DNA from: Pseudomonadota bacterium
Lineage (GTDB): Bacteria > Bdellovibrionota_C > UBA2361 > OMIW01
DNA length: 14,347 nt
NCBI GenBank assembly: GCA_900299205.1
Contig: OMIW01000147.1
Span: 1-14,347, forward strand
Reading direction: 5' to 3'
Shown here: positions 6,834 through 14,276 of the stretch, one piece after another
Position numbering within the stretch: the stretch's first letter is position 1
Layout of the letters: each line of letters opens with the position of its first letter
Notes under the pieces: model-generated
Database searches by the model: none
Told to the model about the DNA's origin: nothing
Seen by the model: only the letters and a program-made list of their open reading frames with translations
Translations under genes and position numbers: made by a program

Positions 6834-8210
6834 TCAATCCCCTTCTAAGACTCGCCGCAAACTCCCCCGGTCTATCCCAAGCAGTCTGGCCGCGTGAACC
6901 TGATTATTTCCTGTCTTTTCAAGTGCCTCCAGTACCAGGCCCCGTTTATACGCCTTTACCTTCCCGTTGAAATCACGTGACTCCCCCGCCCCTTCTGAAT
7001 CCCGAATCTGCCCTCCTCCCGCGATCACCTGAGACAGATCCTTAACCATGATCTGATCATCCCCCCGAAAGAGCGCCCGGTGAGCTGCCTGCTGGATCTC
7101 CTGGATAAGCTCACGAACATTGCCGGGCCAGGAGTATGCACTGAGTGCGGCGAGCACTGGATCACTTATTGATACGGCCGGAAGGTCGTCCTCGAGCTGG
7201 GCACGCTCAAGTGCGGCGAGAGCAAGGGGGGCAATATCTTCGGCGCGTTCTCGCAGCGGTGGTATATGAATGGTTATCGCCGAGATGCGGTGGAAAAAAT
7301 CGCGGCGTAGTTTTCCATTCTCAAGGGCATCTGCTATCGGAAAGTTCGTCGCTGATATCAGCCGAAACTGAGAGGATATCTCATTATTTGCGCCGAGCTG
7401 ACGGAATTGCTTTTCCTGAAGCGTTCCAAGGAGGGTGACCTGTGCTGACAGGGGAAGTTCGTCTATCTCGTCAAGGAAGAAGGAGCCGTTGTGTGCCTCA
7501 AGAAGGAGGCCTCGTCGGGACGCGATTGCACCGGTAAATGCCCCTTTCGTGTGGCCAAAAAGTTCGCTCGCAAAGAGATCTCCCGAGACAAAATTTGCTT
7601 GGTAGCGAACGAATTTTCCGGTTAATACCGAACGTCGATGAACGGCATGAGCGACAAGACCTTTGCCCGTTCCCGACTCTCCGGTGATGAGGAGGGGAAG
7701 TTTTGATGATGCAGCGAAGCGGATCAGATCTCGGATGCGGGCTGCGTGAGAGGAGGTTCCCTGAAACTCATCGAGTTCAGCAATATCCTTCGCTGCCCGG
7801 AGCGTCTGGTAATGGGCCCGTAGGAGCGCATTGTTCATCGCATTCGAGATGAGCGCGGCGAGATGTTCAGGATGGGGGGGCTTGGCGAGAAAGGCGGCCG
7901 CTCCGTGCTTAAGTGCCTCAATGCCGTAGCGGGTGTCGTGGTGGCTGGTGAGCACCAAAACCTCGGGGCGCGGGTTGTGTCGATGGAGTTCACGAATGAG
8001 CGCAAAACCCGATTCTGGTCCGACGGAAGGATCTAGTGCAAGATCTGATACCGCGACGAGGGGATTAAACTCTCGGAGAAGGGAAATGGCTTCCTGATGA
8101 GTTTTCGCCAAAAGCACCTTCGCCTCTGGCGGAAGATGCGGGCGAAGGAGTGAGATGATCAGCTGCGCGGCTTCTTGTTCATCATCAGCAAAGAGAATGG
8201 TGGGAGTCAT
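6834..8210 (-). CDS. NtrC-family sigma-54-dependent response regulator (orphan)
   Basis: 458 residues in the classic three-domain order. The receiver domain (1-126) has the acidic pair D9/D10, phospho-acceptor D56 (AVSDLA), T88 and K110. The AAA+ domain (about 150-385) has Walker A GESGTGKG (177-184), the sigma-54 contact loop GAFTGA (223-228) intact, Walker B FFLDEID (244-250), sensor I ATN (287-289), arginine-finger region LRRDFFHR (301-308) and WPGNVREL (361-368). The Fis-type helix-turn-helix (about 430-458, NNQVHAARLLGIDRGSLRRVL) ends a few residues shorter than usual. It should activate sigma-54 promoters when phosphorylated. No histidine kinase is next to it in this window, so its signal is unknown. 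The start ATG 8210 has no clear Shine-Dalgarno, but the receiver domain begins right after it. It is divergent from gatC and upstream of the 153-residue gene on the same strand. Confidence 0.93.
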   Translation of the reverse strand: MTPTILFADDEQEAAQLIISLLRPHLPPEAKVLLAKTHQEAISLLREFNPLVAVSDLALDPSVGPESGFALIRELHRHNPRPEVLVLTSHHDTRYGIEALKHGAAAFLAKPPHPEHLAALISNAMNNALLRAHYQTLRAAKDIAELDEFQGTSSHAARIRDLIRFAASSKLPLLITGESGTGKGLVAHAVHRRSVLTGKFVRYQANFVSGDLFASELFGHTKGAFTGAIASRRGLLLEAHNGSFFLDEIDELPLSAQVTLLGTLQEKQFRQLGANNEISSQFRLISATNFPIADALENGKLRRDFFHRISAITIHIPPLRERAEDIAPLALAALERAQLEDDLPAVSISDPVLAALSAYSWPGNVRELIQEIQQAAHRALFRGDDQIMVKDLSQVIAGGGQIRDSEGAGESRDFNGKVKAYKRGLVLEALEKTGNNQVHAARLLGIDRGSLRRVLEGD

Positions 8211-8306
8211 GGTTCAAGTAAGAACATCGAAAATCGCTCATTGTGGAGTGCCGGGCGCAGTCACGAGAATCGCAAACCGGTGTGCCATCCTAGATCTGAA
8301 ATAGCG

Positions 8307-8343
8307 AGTCCCGCTCATGGTACTTCTCCGAAGGCTCGGGACT
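8307..8343 (-). promoter_or_regulatory. Structured 5' leader or operator of the regulator gene
   Basis: AGTCCCG (8307-8313) and CGGGACT (8337-8343) form a perfect 7-bp stem, and CTTC (8323-8326) with GAAG (8330-8333) forms a small hairpin inside it. If transcription starts 6-7 nt after the TATAAT at 8354-8349, the mRNA would begin within about a base of the outer stem. It matches no riboswitch class I can name. It could instead be a binding site for the dyad-recognising Fis-type domain. Confidence 0.3.
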
Positions 8344-8348
8344 GGACC

Positions 8349-8354
8349 ATTATA
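8349..8354 (-). promoter_or_regulatory. Candidate -10 element for the regulator gene
   Basis: A perfect TATAAT on the minus strand. No TTGACA-like hexamer lies 16-18 bp upstream, and the base context (GGG before it) is not a standard extended -10. The predicted start near 8342 would give a leader of about 130 nt. Confidence 0.35.
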
Positions 8355-8363
8355 CCCCTTTAA

Positions 8364-8380
8364 TGGCATCCTTTACGCTT
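8364..8380 (+). promoter_or_regulatory. Sigma-54-like -24/-12 element facing gatC
   Basis: TGGCA (8364-8368) is followed by GC at 8377-8378, so GG and GC are separated by exactly 10 nt as sigma-54 requires. The -24 half is perfect in its first five bases. The -12 half is ACGC rather than TTGC, which weakens the case. It lies 136 bp before the gatC start and next to a divergent sigma-54 activator gene. Confidence 0.3.
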
Positions 8381-8499
8381 GACTAACAATTTAGCTACAT
8401 CATTCTGCCGATAATGTCATCAACCCCGTTCCGGGAGGTACCCCCCAAAAGTGGTTCGTGGGCCGTATCCCTCCGGTACCGATTCAATGAGGAAGCGTC

Positions 8500-8820
8500 G
8501 TGGGAGAAGAATCTCGTCCGGTATCGTCTCATCCGTTGTCAGAAGACGCGGTTGAAAAATTGATAAAGCTGAGTGCTCTTGATCCACAGTCTGAGGACAT
8601 TCCTCACCTGCGAGGTGAGTTGGAGAAGATTCTTGGTCATGTTGACAGTCTTCAGGGGGTTGATGTGAGTAATGTTGACCCGACCAGTCATGCCTCCGAG
8701 GCGCACAATGTGTTCAGAAACGACGTGCTCGGTGAACATCTGCCGATTGAAGTCGTTCTTGGACAGGCGCCCGATTCTTCGGGTCGATATTTGCGGGTGC
8801 CGCTTATTATCGAGGGGTAG
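8500..8820 (+). CDS. gatC: Asp-tRNA(Asn)/Glu-tRNA(Gln) amidotransferase subunit C
   Basis: 106 residues, typical for GatC, the small belt-like subunit that wraps GatA and GatB and stabilises the complex. Family marks are the N-terminal helix pattern EDAVEKLIKLSALDPQSEDIPHLRGELEKILGHVDSLQGVDV, then VDPTSHASEAHNVFRNDV (compare the usual V.PTSH....N..R.D) and the C-terminal RYLRVPLIIE. The start GTG 8500 has GAGGAAG ending about 5 nt upstream. About 10 extra N-terminal residues precede the usual domain start. It is the first gene of the gatCAB run, with 96 bp to gatA. Confidence 0.93.
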   Translation: MGEESRPVSSHPLSEDAVEKLIKLSALDPQSEDIPHLRGELEKILGHVDSLQGVDVSNVDPTSHASEAHNVFRNDVLGEHLPIEVVLGQAPDSSGRYLRVPLIIEG

Positions 8821-8916
8821 AGGCATTTCCGTCCAACCAAGCGAACAAAAGAAGGCTCTTTTTCTGCGAAAAAACGGGCTGGATAATCAATCGTCATAAT
8901 GTAGGTTCGAAGTATC

Positions 8917-10404
8917 ATGTCCACCTCCCTTCCTCCCACGCAGATAACACCCGACATTTCCGCAATTGATGCCGCACGACTTGTCGCTTCAGGTGAGGTC
9001 TCCTCGGTCGAGTTGACCACTCTTTTTCTCGATCGCATCGAGGCGCATCGTGATCTTAACGCTTTTATTGAAGTCCCTCGTGAGCGAGCTCTTGCAGAGG
9101 CGGCAGAGGCTGATGCCAAGAGGAAGCAGGGAGCTATTGCGCCCCTTTTAGGGGTTCCGATAGCGGTGAAGGATCTTATCCTCACGCAGGGGGTTCGCAC
9201 GACGGCAGCGAGTAAGATACTGTCCAACTTCATCCCACCATACGATGCTACCGTTGTCTCGCGACTTCGCGCGGCTGGTGCGGTTGTTGTAGGGAAAACG
9301 AACCTCGATGAATTCGCGATGGGTTCATCGAACGAGACTTCTTTCTTTGGGCCAGTGAAGAACCCTTGGGACACTTCGCGAGTGCCGGGAGGTTCTAGCG
9401 GAGGGTCTGCGGCCGCAGTGGCGGCGCGACTTGCTCCTGCTGCTCTTGGCACTGATACCGGGGGTTCAATCCGACAGCCGGCGGCGCTCTGCGGGATTGT
9501 GGGGATGAAGCCCACTTACGGTCGGGTGAGTCGCTACGGAGTCGTCGCGTATGCATCTTCGCTCGATCAGGTTGGTCCGATGACCCGCACTGTCGCCGAT
9601 AGTGCGCTTCTGTGCGGTGTCCTCTCGGGTGAAGATAAACACGATGCGACTTCATCGAATCGTGCGGTTCCTGACCTTGTAGCCGCGTGTCAGCGACCGG
9701 TGAAGGGGCTTCGGGTTGGTATTCCCCGCGAGTACTTCGTGTCGGGGCTTTCCCCCGAGGTTAAGGAGTCGGTGCTTCGGGTTGCAGCGACCCTGGAGGC
9801 GCAAGGAATGATTCCGGTTGATATCTCGCTCCCGCACTCAGAGGTGGGACTCGCGGTCTACTACGTGCTCGCACCAGCTGAGGCCTCATCGAATCTTGCG
9901 AGGTATGATGGTATTCGATACGGACATAGGTCAACTGACGCTAAGGGACTTACCGAGGTTTACCGAAAGAGTCGCTCTGAAGGGTTTGGCAGAGAGGTAA
10001 AGCGGCGAATCGTGATAGGATCTTTCGTTCTTTCGTCCGGGTACTATGATGCGTACTACATCCGTGCTCAGAAAACGAGAACGCTCATTGCGCAGGATTT
10101 CAGCAACGCATTCCGAGATAAGTGCGATGTCATTCTTGCCCCCACATCCCCCACGACTGCGTTTAAGGCCGGAGAGAAGACGGCCGATCCCCTCGCGATG
10201 TATCTCAATGACATTTTCACGATTCCGGTAAATCTGGCCGGTCTTCCGGGCATGAGTGTGCCGTGCGGTTTTGACGGCCAGGGATTGCCGATTGGTGCCC
10301 AACTTATCGGTAGACCCTTTGACGAGGAGACCCTCTTTTCAGTGGCGGCCGCCTTCGAACGGGTTGATACCTCGTGGCAGAAGATTCCGAACGGCTATGC
10401 CTAA
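8917..10404 (+). CDS. gatA: Asp-tRNA(Asn)/Glu-tRNA(Gln) amidotransferase subunit A
   Basis: 495 residues, amidase-signature family. GatA releases ammonia from glutamine (or asparagine), which is channelled to GatB for amidation of the mischarged tRNA. The catalytic Ser-cisSer-Lys triad is complete: K85 in PIAVKDL, S160 in [11 protein letters not shown] (158-168), and S184 in [11 protein letters not shown] (178-188). Spacings of 75 and 99 residues from the lysine match the family. Other marks are [15 protein letters not shown] (126-140) and [12 protein letters not shown] (215-226). ATG 8917 is the only start after an in-frame TAG 15 nt upstream. Its Shine-Dalgarno is weak, unlike gatC and gatB, so translation may be partly coupled. 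It is collinear with gatC and gatB. Confidence 0.96.
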   Translation: MSTSLPPTQITPDISAIDAARLVASGEVSSVELTTLFLDRIEAHRDLNAFIEVPRERALAEAAEADAKRKQGAIAPLLGVPIAVKDLILTQGVRTTAASKILSNFIPPYDATVVSRLRAAGAVVVGKTNLDEFAMGSSNETSFFGPVKNPWDTSRVPGGSSGGSAAAVAARLAPAALGTDTGGSIRQPAALCGIVGMKPTYGRVSRYGVVAYASSLDQVGPMTRTVADSALLCGVLSGEDKHDATSSNRAVPDLVAACQRPVKGLRVGIPREYFVSGLSPEVKESVLRVAATLEAQGMIPVDISLPHSEVGLAVYYVLAPAEASSNLARYDGIRYGHRSTDAKGLTEVYRKSRSEGFGREVKRRIVIGSFVLSSGYYDAYYIRAQKTRTLIAQDFSNAFRDKCDVILAPTSPTTAFKAGEKTADPLAMYLNDIFTIPVNLAGLPGMSVPCGFDGQGLPIGAQLIGRPFDEETLFSVAAAFERVDTSWQKIPNGYA

Positions 10405-10483
10405 TAACGGCATGCCTCTCAGAAGGTGAGTCAGGAAGGGATGCAAGAGAAGAAGAATCGAGAGAGCGACAGGAGAAAGCGGA

Positions 10484-11929
10484 ATGGAATTTGAAGTGGT
10501 TATTGGTCTTGAGACCCATGTACAGCTCGCGACGAGCTCGAAGATTTTTTGTGGGGCCTCGGCAGCCTACGGAGGTTACCCCAACGAGCATGTCGATCCC
10601 CTGACGCTTGCACTTCCTGGCACTCTTCCCGTAGCTAATAAAAAGGTTATTGAAGCTGCAATCATGATGGGCCTTGCGACGAATTGCCAGATTCGTCGTT
10701 ACAGCCGCTTTGCGAGAAAGCATTATTACTACCCCGATCTTCCCAAGGGGTATCAGATATCCCAGTATGATGAGCCAATCTGTGAAGCTGGCTCGGTCGA
10801 AATCAAGTTGCAATCCGGGGCGAAGCGGGTCATCGGATTAAAACGAATCCACATGGAGGAGGATGCGGGAAAGAATATCCACGATGTTCGCACCGAGTCG
10901 TCGCTCGTTGACTTGAACCGAGCGGGGGTGCCACTTCTTGAGGTCGTTACCGAGCCGGATCTTCGTTCTCCTGCCGAGGCGGCGGAATATCTCCGGGTTA
11001 TCCGCCAGATCGTGCGATTCTTGGGTATCAGTGACGGCAATATGGAGGAGGGTAGTTTGCGATGTGATGCCAATATATCGCTTCGTCCTCTGGGACAGTC
11101 GGCGTATGGCACCAGAGCCGAGATCAAAAATATCAATTCATTTAAGTTCGTCGAGCGGGCGATTGAGTATGAAATTGCCCGTCAGCAATCAGTGTTACGG
11201 GGGGGCGGGGTCGTTATCCAAGAGACACGACTTTTCGACAGTGCATCCGGGACGACTCGCAGTATGCGTGGCAAGGAGGAGTCTGCCGACTATCGTTATT
11301 TTCCCGATCCGGATCTTCCGCCGGTTGTCGTGGAGGAATCGTGGATCGAGCAGATCCGCTCGTCGATGCCCCCGCTACCAGCGGCGCTTAGGCGCCGTCT
11401 CATCGATGAGTACGGACTTTCGGAATACGATGCCGAGGTGCTTACCGCCGAGCGTTCTACCGTTGATTACTATCTTGCAGTAGCGAATGCAGGTAAAAAC
11501 CGGAAGCTTGCTGCCAACTGGGTGACAACCGAGCTCTTTGGTTTACTCAAGCGGGATGGGCTCGATATCGAAAACGCTCCGGTGAGCGCGGAACGGCTCG
11601 GCGAGCTCGTGGGGTTGATTGATGAAGGCGTAATCTCGGGTAAGATCGGAAAAACGGTCTTCGAGGATATGTGGAGCACTGGCCGATCCGCTGCGGCGAT
11701 AGTTGAAGAAAAGGGGCTTCGTCAGAATTCTGATGAAGGTGAGATTGCTCGCTTGATTGAAGGGGTTCTTGACAGCAATCCTACGCAGCTGGGGCAGTAT
11801 CTCTCGGGGAATGAGAGACTCTTTCCTTATTTTGTGGGGCAGGTGATGAAGGCAACCAAGGGGATGGCAAATCCGCAGATTCTGACCAAGCTTCTTCAGG
11901 ATGCCCTTAAGCGTCGAACTGGCGAGTAG
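10484..11929 (+). CDS. gatB: Asp-tRNA(Asn)/Glu-tRNA(Gln) amidotransferase subunit B
   Basis: 481 residues, standard for GatB. The subunit binds and phosphorylates the mischarged aminoacyl-tRNA and completes amidation with ammonia from GatA. The core motifs are GLETHVQL (8-15), FARKHYYYPDLPKGYQISQYDEPI (76-99), HMEEDAGK (123-130), LVDLNRAGVPLLEVVTEPD (141-159) and LRCDANIS. The C-terminal 130 residues form the YqeY/tail region that holds the tRNA. The cysteines that make the zinc knuckle in many GatB proteins (CxC and CPxC before LPGxLPV) are largely absent. Only C23 is kept, and the second pair is replaced by a VDPLTLALPG segment, as in the zinc-less form I recall from many proteobacteria. 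AGGAG lies about 9 nt before ATG 10484. The following gene begins 8 nt after its stop. Confidence 0.96.
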   Translation: MEFEVVIGLETHVQLATSSKIFCGASAAYGGYPNEHVDPLTLALPGTLPVANKKVIEAAIMMGLATNCQIRRYSRFARKHYYYPDLPKGYQISQYDEPICEAGSVEIKLQSGAKRVIGLKRIHMEEDAGKNIHDVRTESSLVDLNRAGVPLLEVVTEPDLRSPAEAAEYLRVIRQIVRFLGISDGNMEEGSLRCDANISLRPLGQSAYGTRAEIKNINSFKFVERAIEYEIARQQSVLRGGGVVIQETRLFDSASGTTRSMRGKEESADYRYFPDPDLPPVVVEESWIEQIRSSMPPLPAALRRRLIDEYGLSEYDAEVLTAERSTVDYYLAVANAGKNRKLAANWVTTELFGLLKRDGLDIENAPVSAERLGELVGLIDEGVISGKIGKTVFEDMWSTGRSAAAIVEEKGLRQNSDEGEIARLIEGVLDSNPTQLGQYLSGNERLFPYFVGQVMKATKGMANPQILTKLLQDALKRRTGE

Positions 11930-11936
11930 GAGCGAT

Positions 11937-12215
11937 ATGGGTCTTTCATGGCGTTCTGAAGAGGGGTGCGCCTACGTTCGACTGCGGATGGCTGAGCCGT
12001 TTGTGGGGCTTATTCAGGCTATACTTGAGAGTTACGAGGGTTTAGCCTTTGTCCGAACATTTGATTCCGAGGGCTCGGTGATGGTGGTTGTCACGACCGA
12101 AGAGCAGAGTGGCCTCGTGGGGGCGTTGCTCGAAGACCTCGGGCGCATTACTCCGTGGGAGGAGGCCAAGGATTTGGACGGTCGCTCTCTCGCCGAGTTG
12201 TTGGGATCAAAGTGA
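11937..12215 (+). CDS. Small protein, probably DUF4911 family
   Basis: 92 residues from ATG 11937, with GGAG 4 nt upstream overlapping the gatB stop. The earlier in-frame ATG at 11901 lies inside gatB and lacks a Shine-Dalgarno. The core is a helix followed by a strand pair, FVGLIQAILESYEGLAFVRTFDSEGSVMVVVTTEEQ..LVGALLEDL. This recalls the DUF4911 pattern 'ILEAYEGLAVVRT-D----VV-L-V' and an ACT-like beta-alpha-beta arrangement. The family assignment is from memory and not certain. Function is unknown. Tight linkage (8 nt) to gatB suggests translational coupling. Possible roles are small-molecule sensing or an accessory factor, but the sequence does not decide this. Confidence 0.7.
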   Translation: MGLSWRSEEGCAYVRLRMAEPFVGLIQAILESYEGLAFVRTFDSEGSVMVVVTTEEQSGLVGALLEDLGRITPWEEAKDLDGRSLAELLGSK

Positions 12216-12303
12216 TGGCGCGTGGGTGACAGAGGACCGGGCTGACCGCGACCGTTCCGTGGTTTACATGCGATAGAGGAAATTTTTCGGGAAGAACGCG
12301 CAC

Positions 12304-14199
12304 ATGATGAGAACATTGAGACGCTTTCATAAAACCATTTTCGGCTCGATAGCGATCGCGATGATAGCCACCAGTATGATCGGATTTGGGGTAAACCTAG
12401 GTTCAGATCGTGCCAAGCGATACGCAATCAAGGTCAATGATGAAGACGTCTCCCTTGAGGATTTTTACCGGCAAAAACGAGCAGTAGAGGAGCGATTTCG
12501 CTCACAATTCGGTACAGAATACCAGAATCTGCTGCAAATGCTGAATATAAATGTCTCGCAGCGGGTGGCCGACGATCTGATAAACGGAATCCTTATCCGA
12601 CAGCTGGGAGGGCAGTTAGGGTTATCAGTGTCTGATAGAGAGGTTGCCTCTGAGATCACAGAGATGCTCGGCGGGAGTCTTGCTAATTACGAGGGTGTTC
12701 TTGCCCGCTCGGGTATGGCCGCGCCTGTCTTTGAAGCAAAGGTCCGTCAGGATCTCCTGCGACGTCGGGTCAGCGCGCTTCTCTCAAATGTCGCTCTTCC
12801 CAGCGATGCGGAAATCCAGGGAGATGTGCGTCGAAAATTTTCCTCATACGATGTCGAGGTTGCGAAAATTGACGCCTCATCTCTTGAGAAATCGGTTTTA
12901 GCTCCTACTCCCGATGAGCTCAGTTCATTTTATAACGAGCGGAAAGCACGATTTGAGGAGCCGGAAAAGGTAGCATTCCGTTATGTTATTCTGGATGGAG
13001 ATCGGGTTGCGGGAAGGATCATGATTGAGCCATCCGCGATTGAGGAGTTCTATCAAACTAATCCCTCACGGTTTACCCTTCCCGATTCGGCGCGGGTTGA
13101 GTTTATTCAGCTTGATTATCCATCGGACGGAAGTGAAAACGCAAAAGGGAAGGTTTTAGATCAGGCGAAGGAGATCATTAAGGAGATATCCCAAGGTACC
13201 AAGTTTGGCGATTTGGCCCAAAAATACTCGGTCGAGCCTAAATCGAGGGAGAAAGGGGGCGATCTGGGTTGGGTGCAAGCAGGAAGTCGCGGTAAGGAAT
13301 TCGATGCGGTGGTATTTCGGGATGATCCCGACTTCGAGCCTCAACTGATTGAGCGTGATGGCGGTGTAGATATCGTGAGGATTGTCGATCTAAAGCTCGG
13401 GGTTCGACGACCGCTTGACGAGGTCAGGGGCGAGGTAGAGGCGGAACTGAAGAAGGAGGAGATTCCAGGGTATCTTGCTCACGATGCTGAGCAGTTGTTC
13501 AGTGAATGGACAGCGGGACAAGGGACCCTCAACGACTTCTCGGCAAAATACTCTCTCAAGGTACTGGAATCCGGAGGGCTTCTCGGCCGAGCTGAGGGAG
13601 CCTCCACAGACGTTCGCGAGCTAACTGGAAAGGTTCTCGGTATGCCCACTGAGCCTCGACAGCTCATCGACCTGGGTTCGCGTTTGGCGCTCGTTGAAGT
13701 TGTCGAGCACCGTGAGGCCACTGCGCCACCTCTTGAGGAGATTCGCGACCTGGTTGTCGCGGCATTTCGGGCTGAAGGGGCGGATAAGCAGGCGCTTAAA
13801 AAAGCCGAAGAACTGATCGTAGCTCTCGGTTCAGATGGTCGGTCTTTGACCGAGGTCGGAAAGGATGCAGCGATTCCTGTAGATTTCGAGAAAGGTGTGA
13901 CGCTGTCTTCGGGGGGACAGGGGGCTCTGCAAGATGAGGGGCTTCGTCGCCAGCTCCTCAGCTATGGGGCGGTGGGATCTTCGACTCCAAAGCCGGTTCG
14001 TGGAGAGGGGCGGTGGATTGTGGCGAGGATTGCGGCGGTAACCGAGCCGACCGCGGTTGATCGAGAGAGGGAAACCTCCTTGGTTCGGCGAGAGCTTGCT
14101 ACCCGCGAGGGGGCAATAGTCCTCTCTTCGGTCCTCAATACGCTCAAGGCGAGGGCAAAGACCGATATGGATGCTACGATTCTGGTTGGTGATTCGTGA
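12304..14199 (+). CDS. ppiD: PpiD-type membrane-anchored periplasmic chaperone (SurA-N/PpiC)
   Basis: 631 residues, close to E. coli PpiD (about 620). It has a single N-terminal membrane anchor (about 13-30) after a basic MMRTLRRFHK start (inside), then a SurA_N-like chaperone region (about 36-230) with the VNDEDVSLEDFYRQKRAVEERF opening, and a parvulin (PpiC) domain (about 262-365) with FGDLAQKYSVEPKSREKGGDLGW (301-323). A long helical C-terminal part follows. The role expected is folding of exported and outer-membrane proteins as they leave the Sec translocon. Parvulin catalytic histidines are not seen: the first strand reads ARVEFIQL and the last GVDIVRIVD, where active enzymes usually have a His. 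The protein may therefore act as a chaperone without isomerase activity, as reported for E. coli PpiD. Start ATG 12304 (or 12307) has GGGAAG about 9 nt upstream. It follows the DUF4911-like gene by 88 bp. Confidence 0.88.
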   Translation: MMRTLRRFHKTIFGSIAIAMIATSMIGFGVNLGSDRAKRYAIKVNDEDVSLEDFYRQKRAVEERFRSQFGTEYQNLLQMLNINVSQRVADDLINGILIRQLGGQLGLSVSDREVASEITEMLGGSLANYEGVLARSGMAAPVFEAKVRQDLLRRRVSALLSNVALPSDAEIQGDVRRKFSSYDVEVAKIDASSLEKSVLAPTPDELSSFYNERKARFEEPEKVAFRYVILDGDRVAGRIMIEPSAIEEFYQTNPSRFTLPDSARVEFIQLDYPSDGSENAKGKVLDQAKEIIKEISQGTKFGDLAQKYSVEPKSREKGGDLGWVQAGSRGKEFDAVVFRDDPDFEPQLIERDGGVDIVRIVDLKLGVRRPLDEVRGEVEAELKKEEIPGYLAHDAEQLFSEWTAGQGTLNDFSAKYSLKVLESGGLLGRAEGASTDVRELTGKVLGMPTEPRQLIDLGSRLALVEVVEHREATAPPLEEIRDLVVAAFRAEGADKQALKKAEELIVALGSDGRSLTEVGKDAAIPVDFEKGVTLSSGGQGALQDEGLRRQLLSYGAVGSSTPKPVRGEGRWIVARIAAVTEPTAVDRERETSLVRRELATREGAIVLSSVLNTLKARAKTDMDATILVGDS

Positions 14200-14276
14200 C
14201 CAGTGGAACGGTCAAGAGTCTCTCCTCATCCGGGACATCTCTTGTGAGGGTGGCCAACCAGATTGTTGGACGCTAA
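14196..14276 (+). CDS. Tiny ORF overlapping the ppiD stop (doubtful)
   Basis: GTG at 14196 overlaps the ppiD stop in the GTGA form common in coupled genes, and opens a 26-codon frame (begins MTSGTVKSLSSSG, ends VANQIVGR) to TAA at 14276. It has no family character, and its stop overlaps that of the convergent partial gene. It may be chance. It is listed because it is too short for normal gene calling. Confidence 0.2.
   Translation: MTSGTVKSLSSSGTSLVRVANQIVGR

Larger units (their letters stand above)
8211..8499. other. Divergent intergenic region between regulator and gatC
   Basis: 289 bp without a gene. It holds a perfect TATAAT facing the regulator, a 7-bp dyad at the expected start of that transcript, and a TGGCA-N9-GC element facing gatC. 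A TTGACT (8379-8384) lacks a good partner at 16-18 bp. An imperfect stem in the gatC leader pairs CCGGGAGG (8431-8438) with CCCTCCGG (8469-8476). The gatC Shine-Dalgarno (GAGGAAG, 8489-8495) is clear. Confidence 0.6.

Noticed and set aside
8211-8360. tRNA-like or known riboswitch-like element (TTCAAGT and stem structures)
   Set aside because: No cloverleaf can be drawn and no conserved core of a riboswitch class I know is present. Only the dyad is kept.
8379-8415. TTGACT...GATAAT promoter for gatC
   Set aside because: The hexamers are 25 bp apart, too far for sigma-70, and no acceptable -10 lies at 16-18 bp.
8821-8916. Terminator between gatC and gatA (T- and A-runs at 8850-8875)
   Set aside because: The T5/A6 runs can pair only weakly and no GC-rich stem followed by a T-run exists. 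The genes form one operon in most genomes.
8688-9515. A 275-codon minus-strand open frame
   Set aside because: It is wholly antisense to gatC/gatA, is Arg/Ser/Ala-rich without family features, and the plus-strand genes are certain.
11901-11936. Earlier start of the DUF4911-like gene inside gatB
   Set aside because: There is no Shine-Dalgarno, while ATG 11937 has GGAG just upstream and gives a compact domain.
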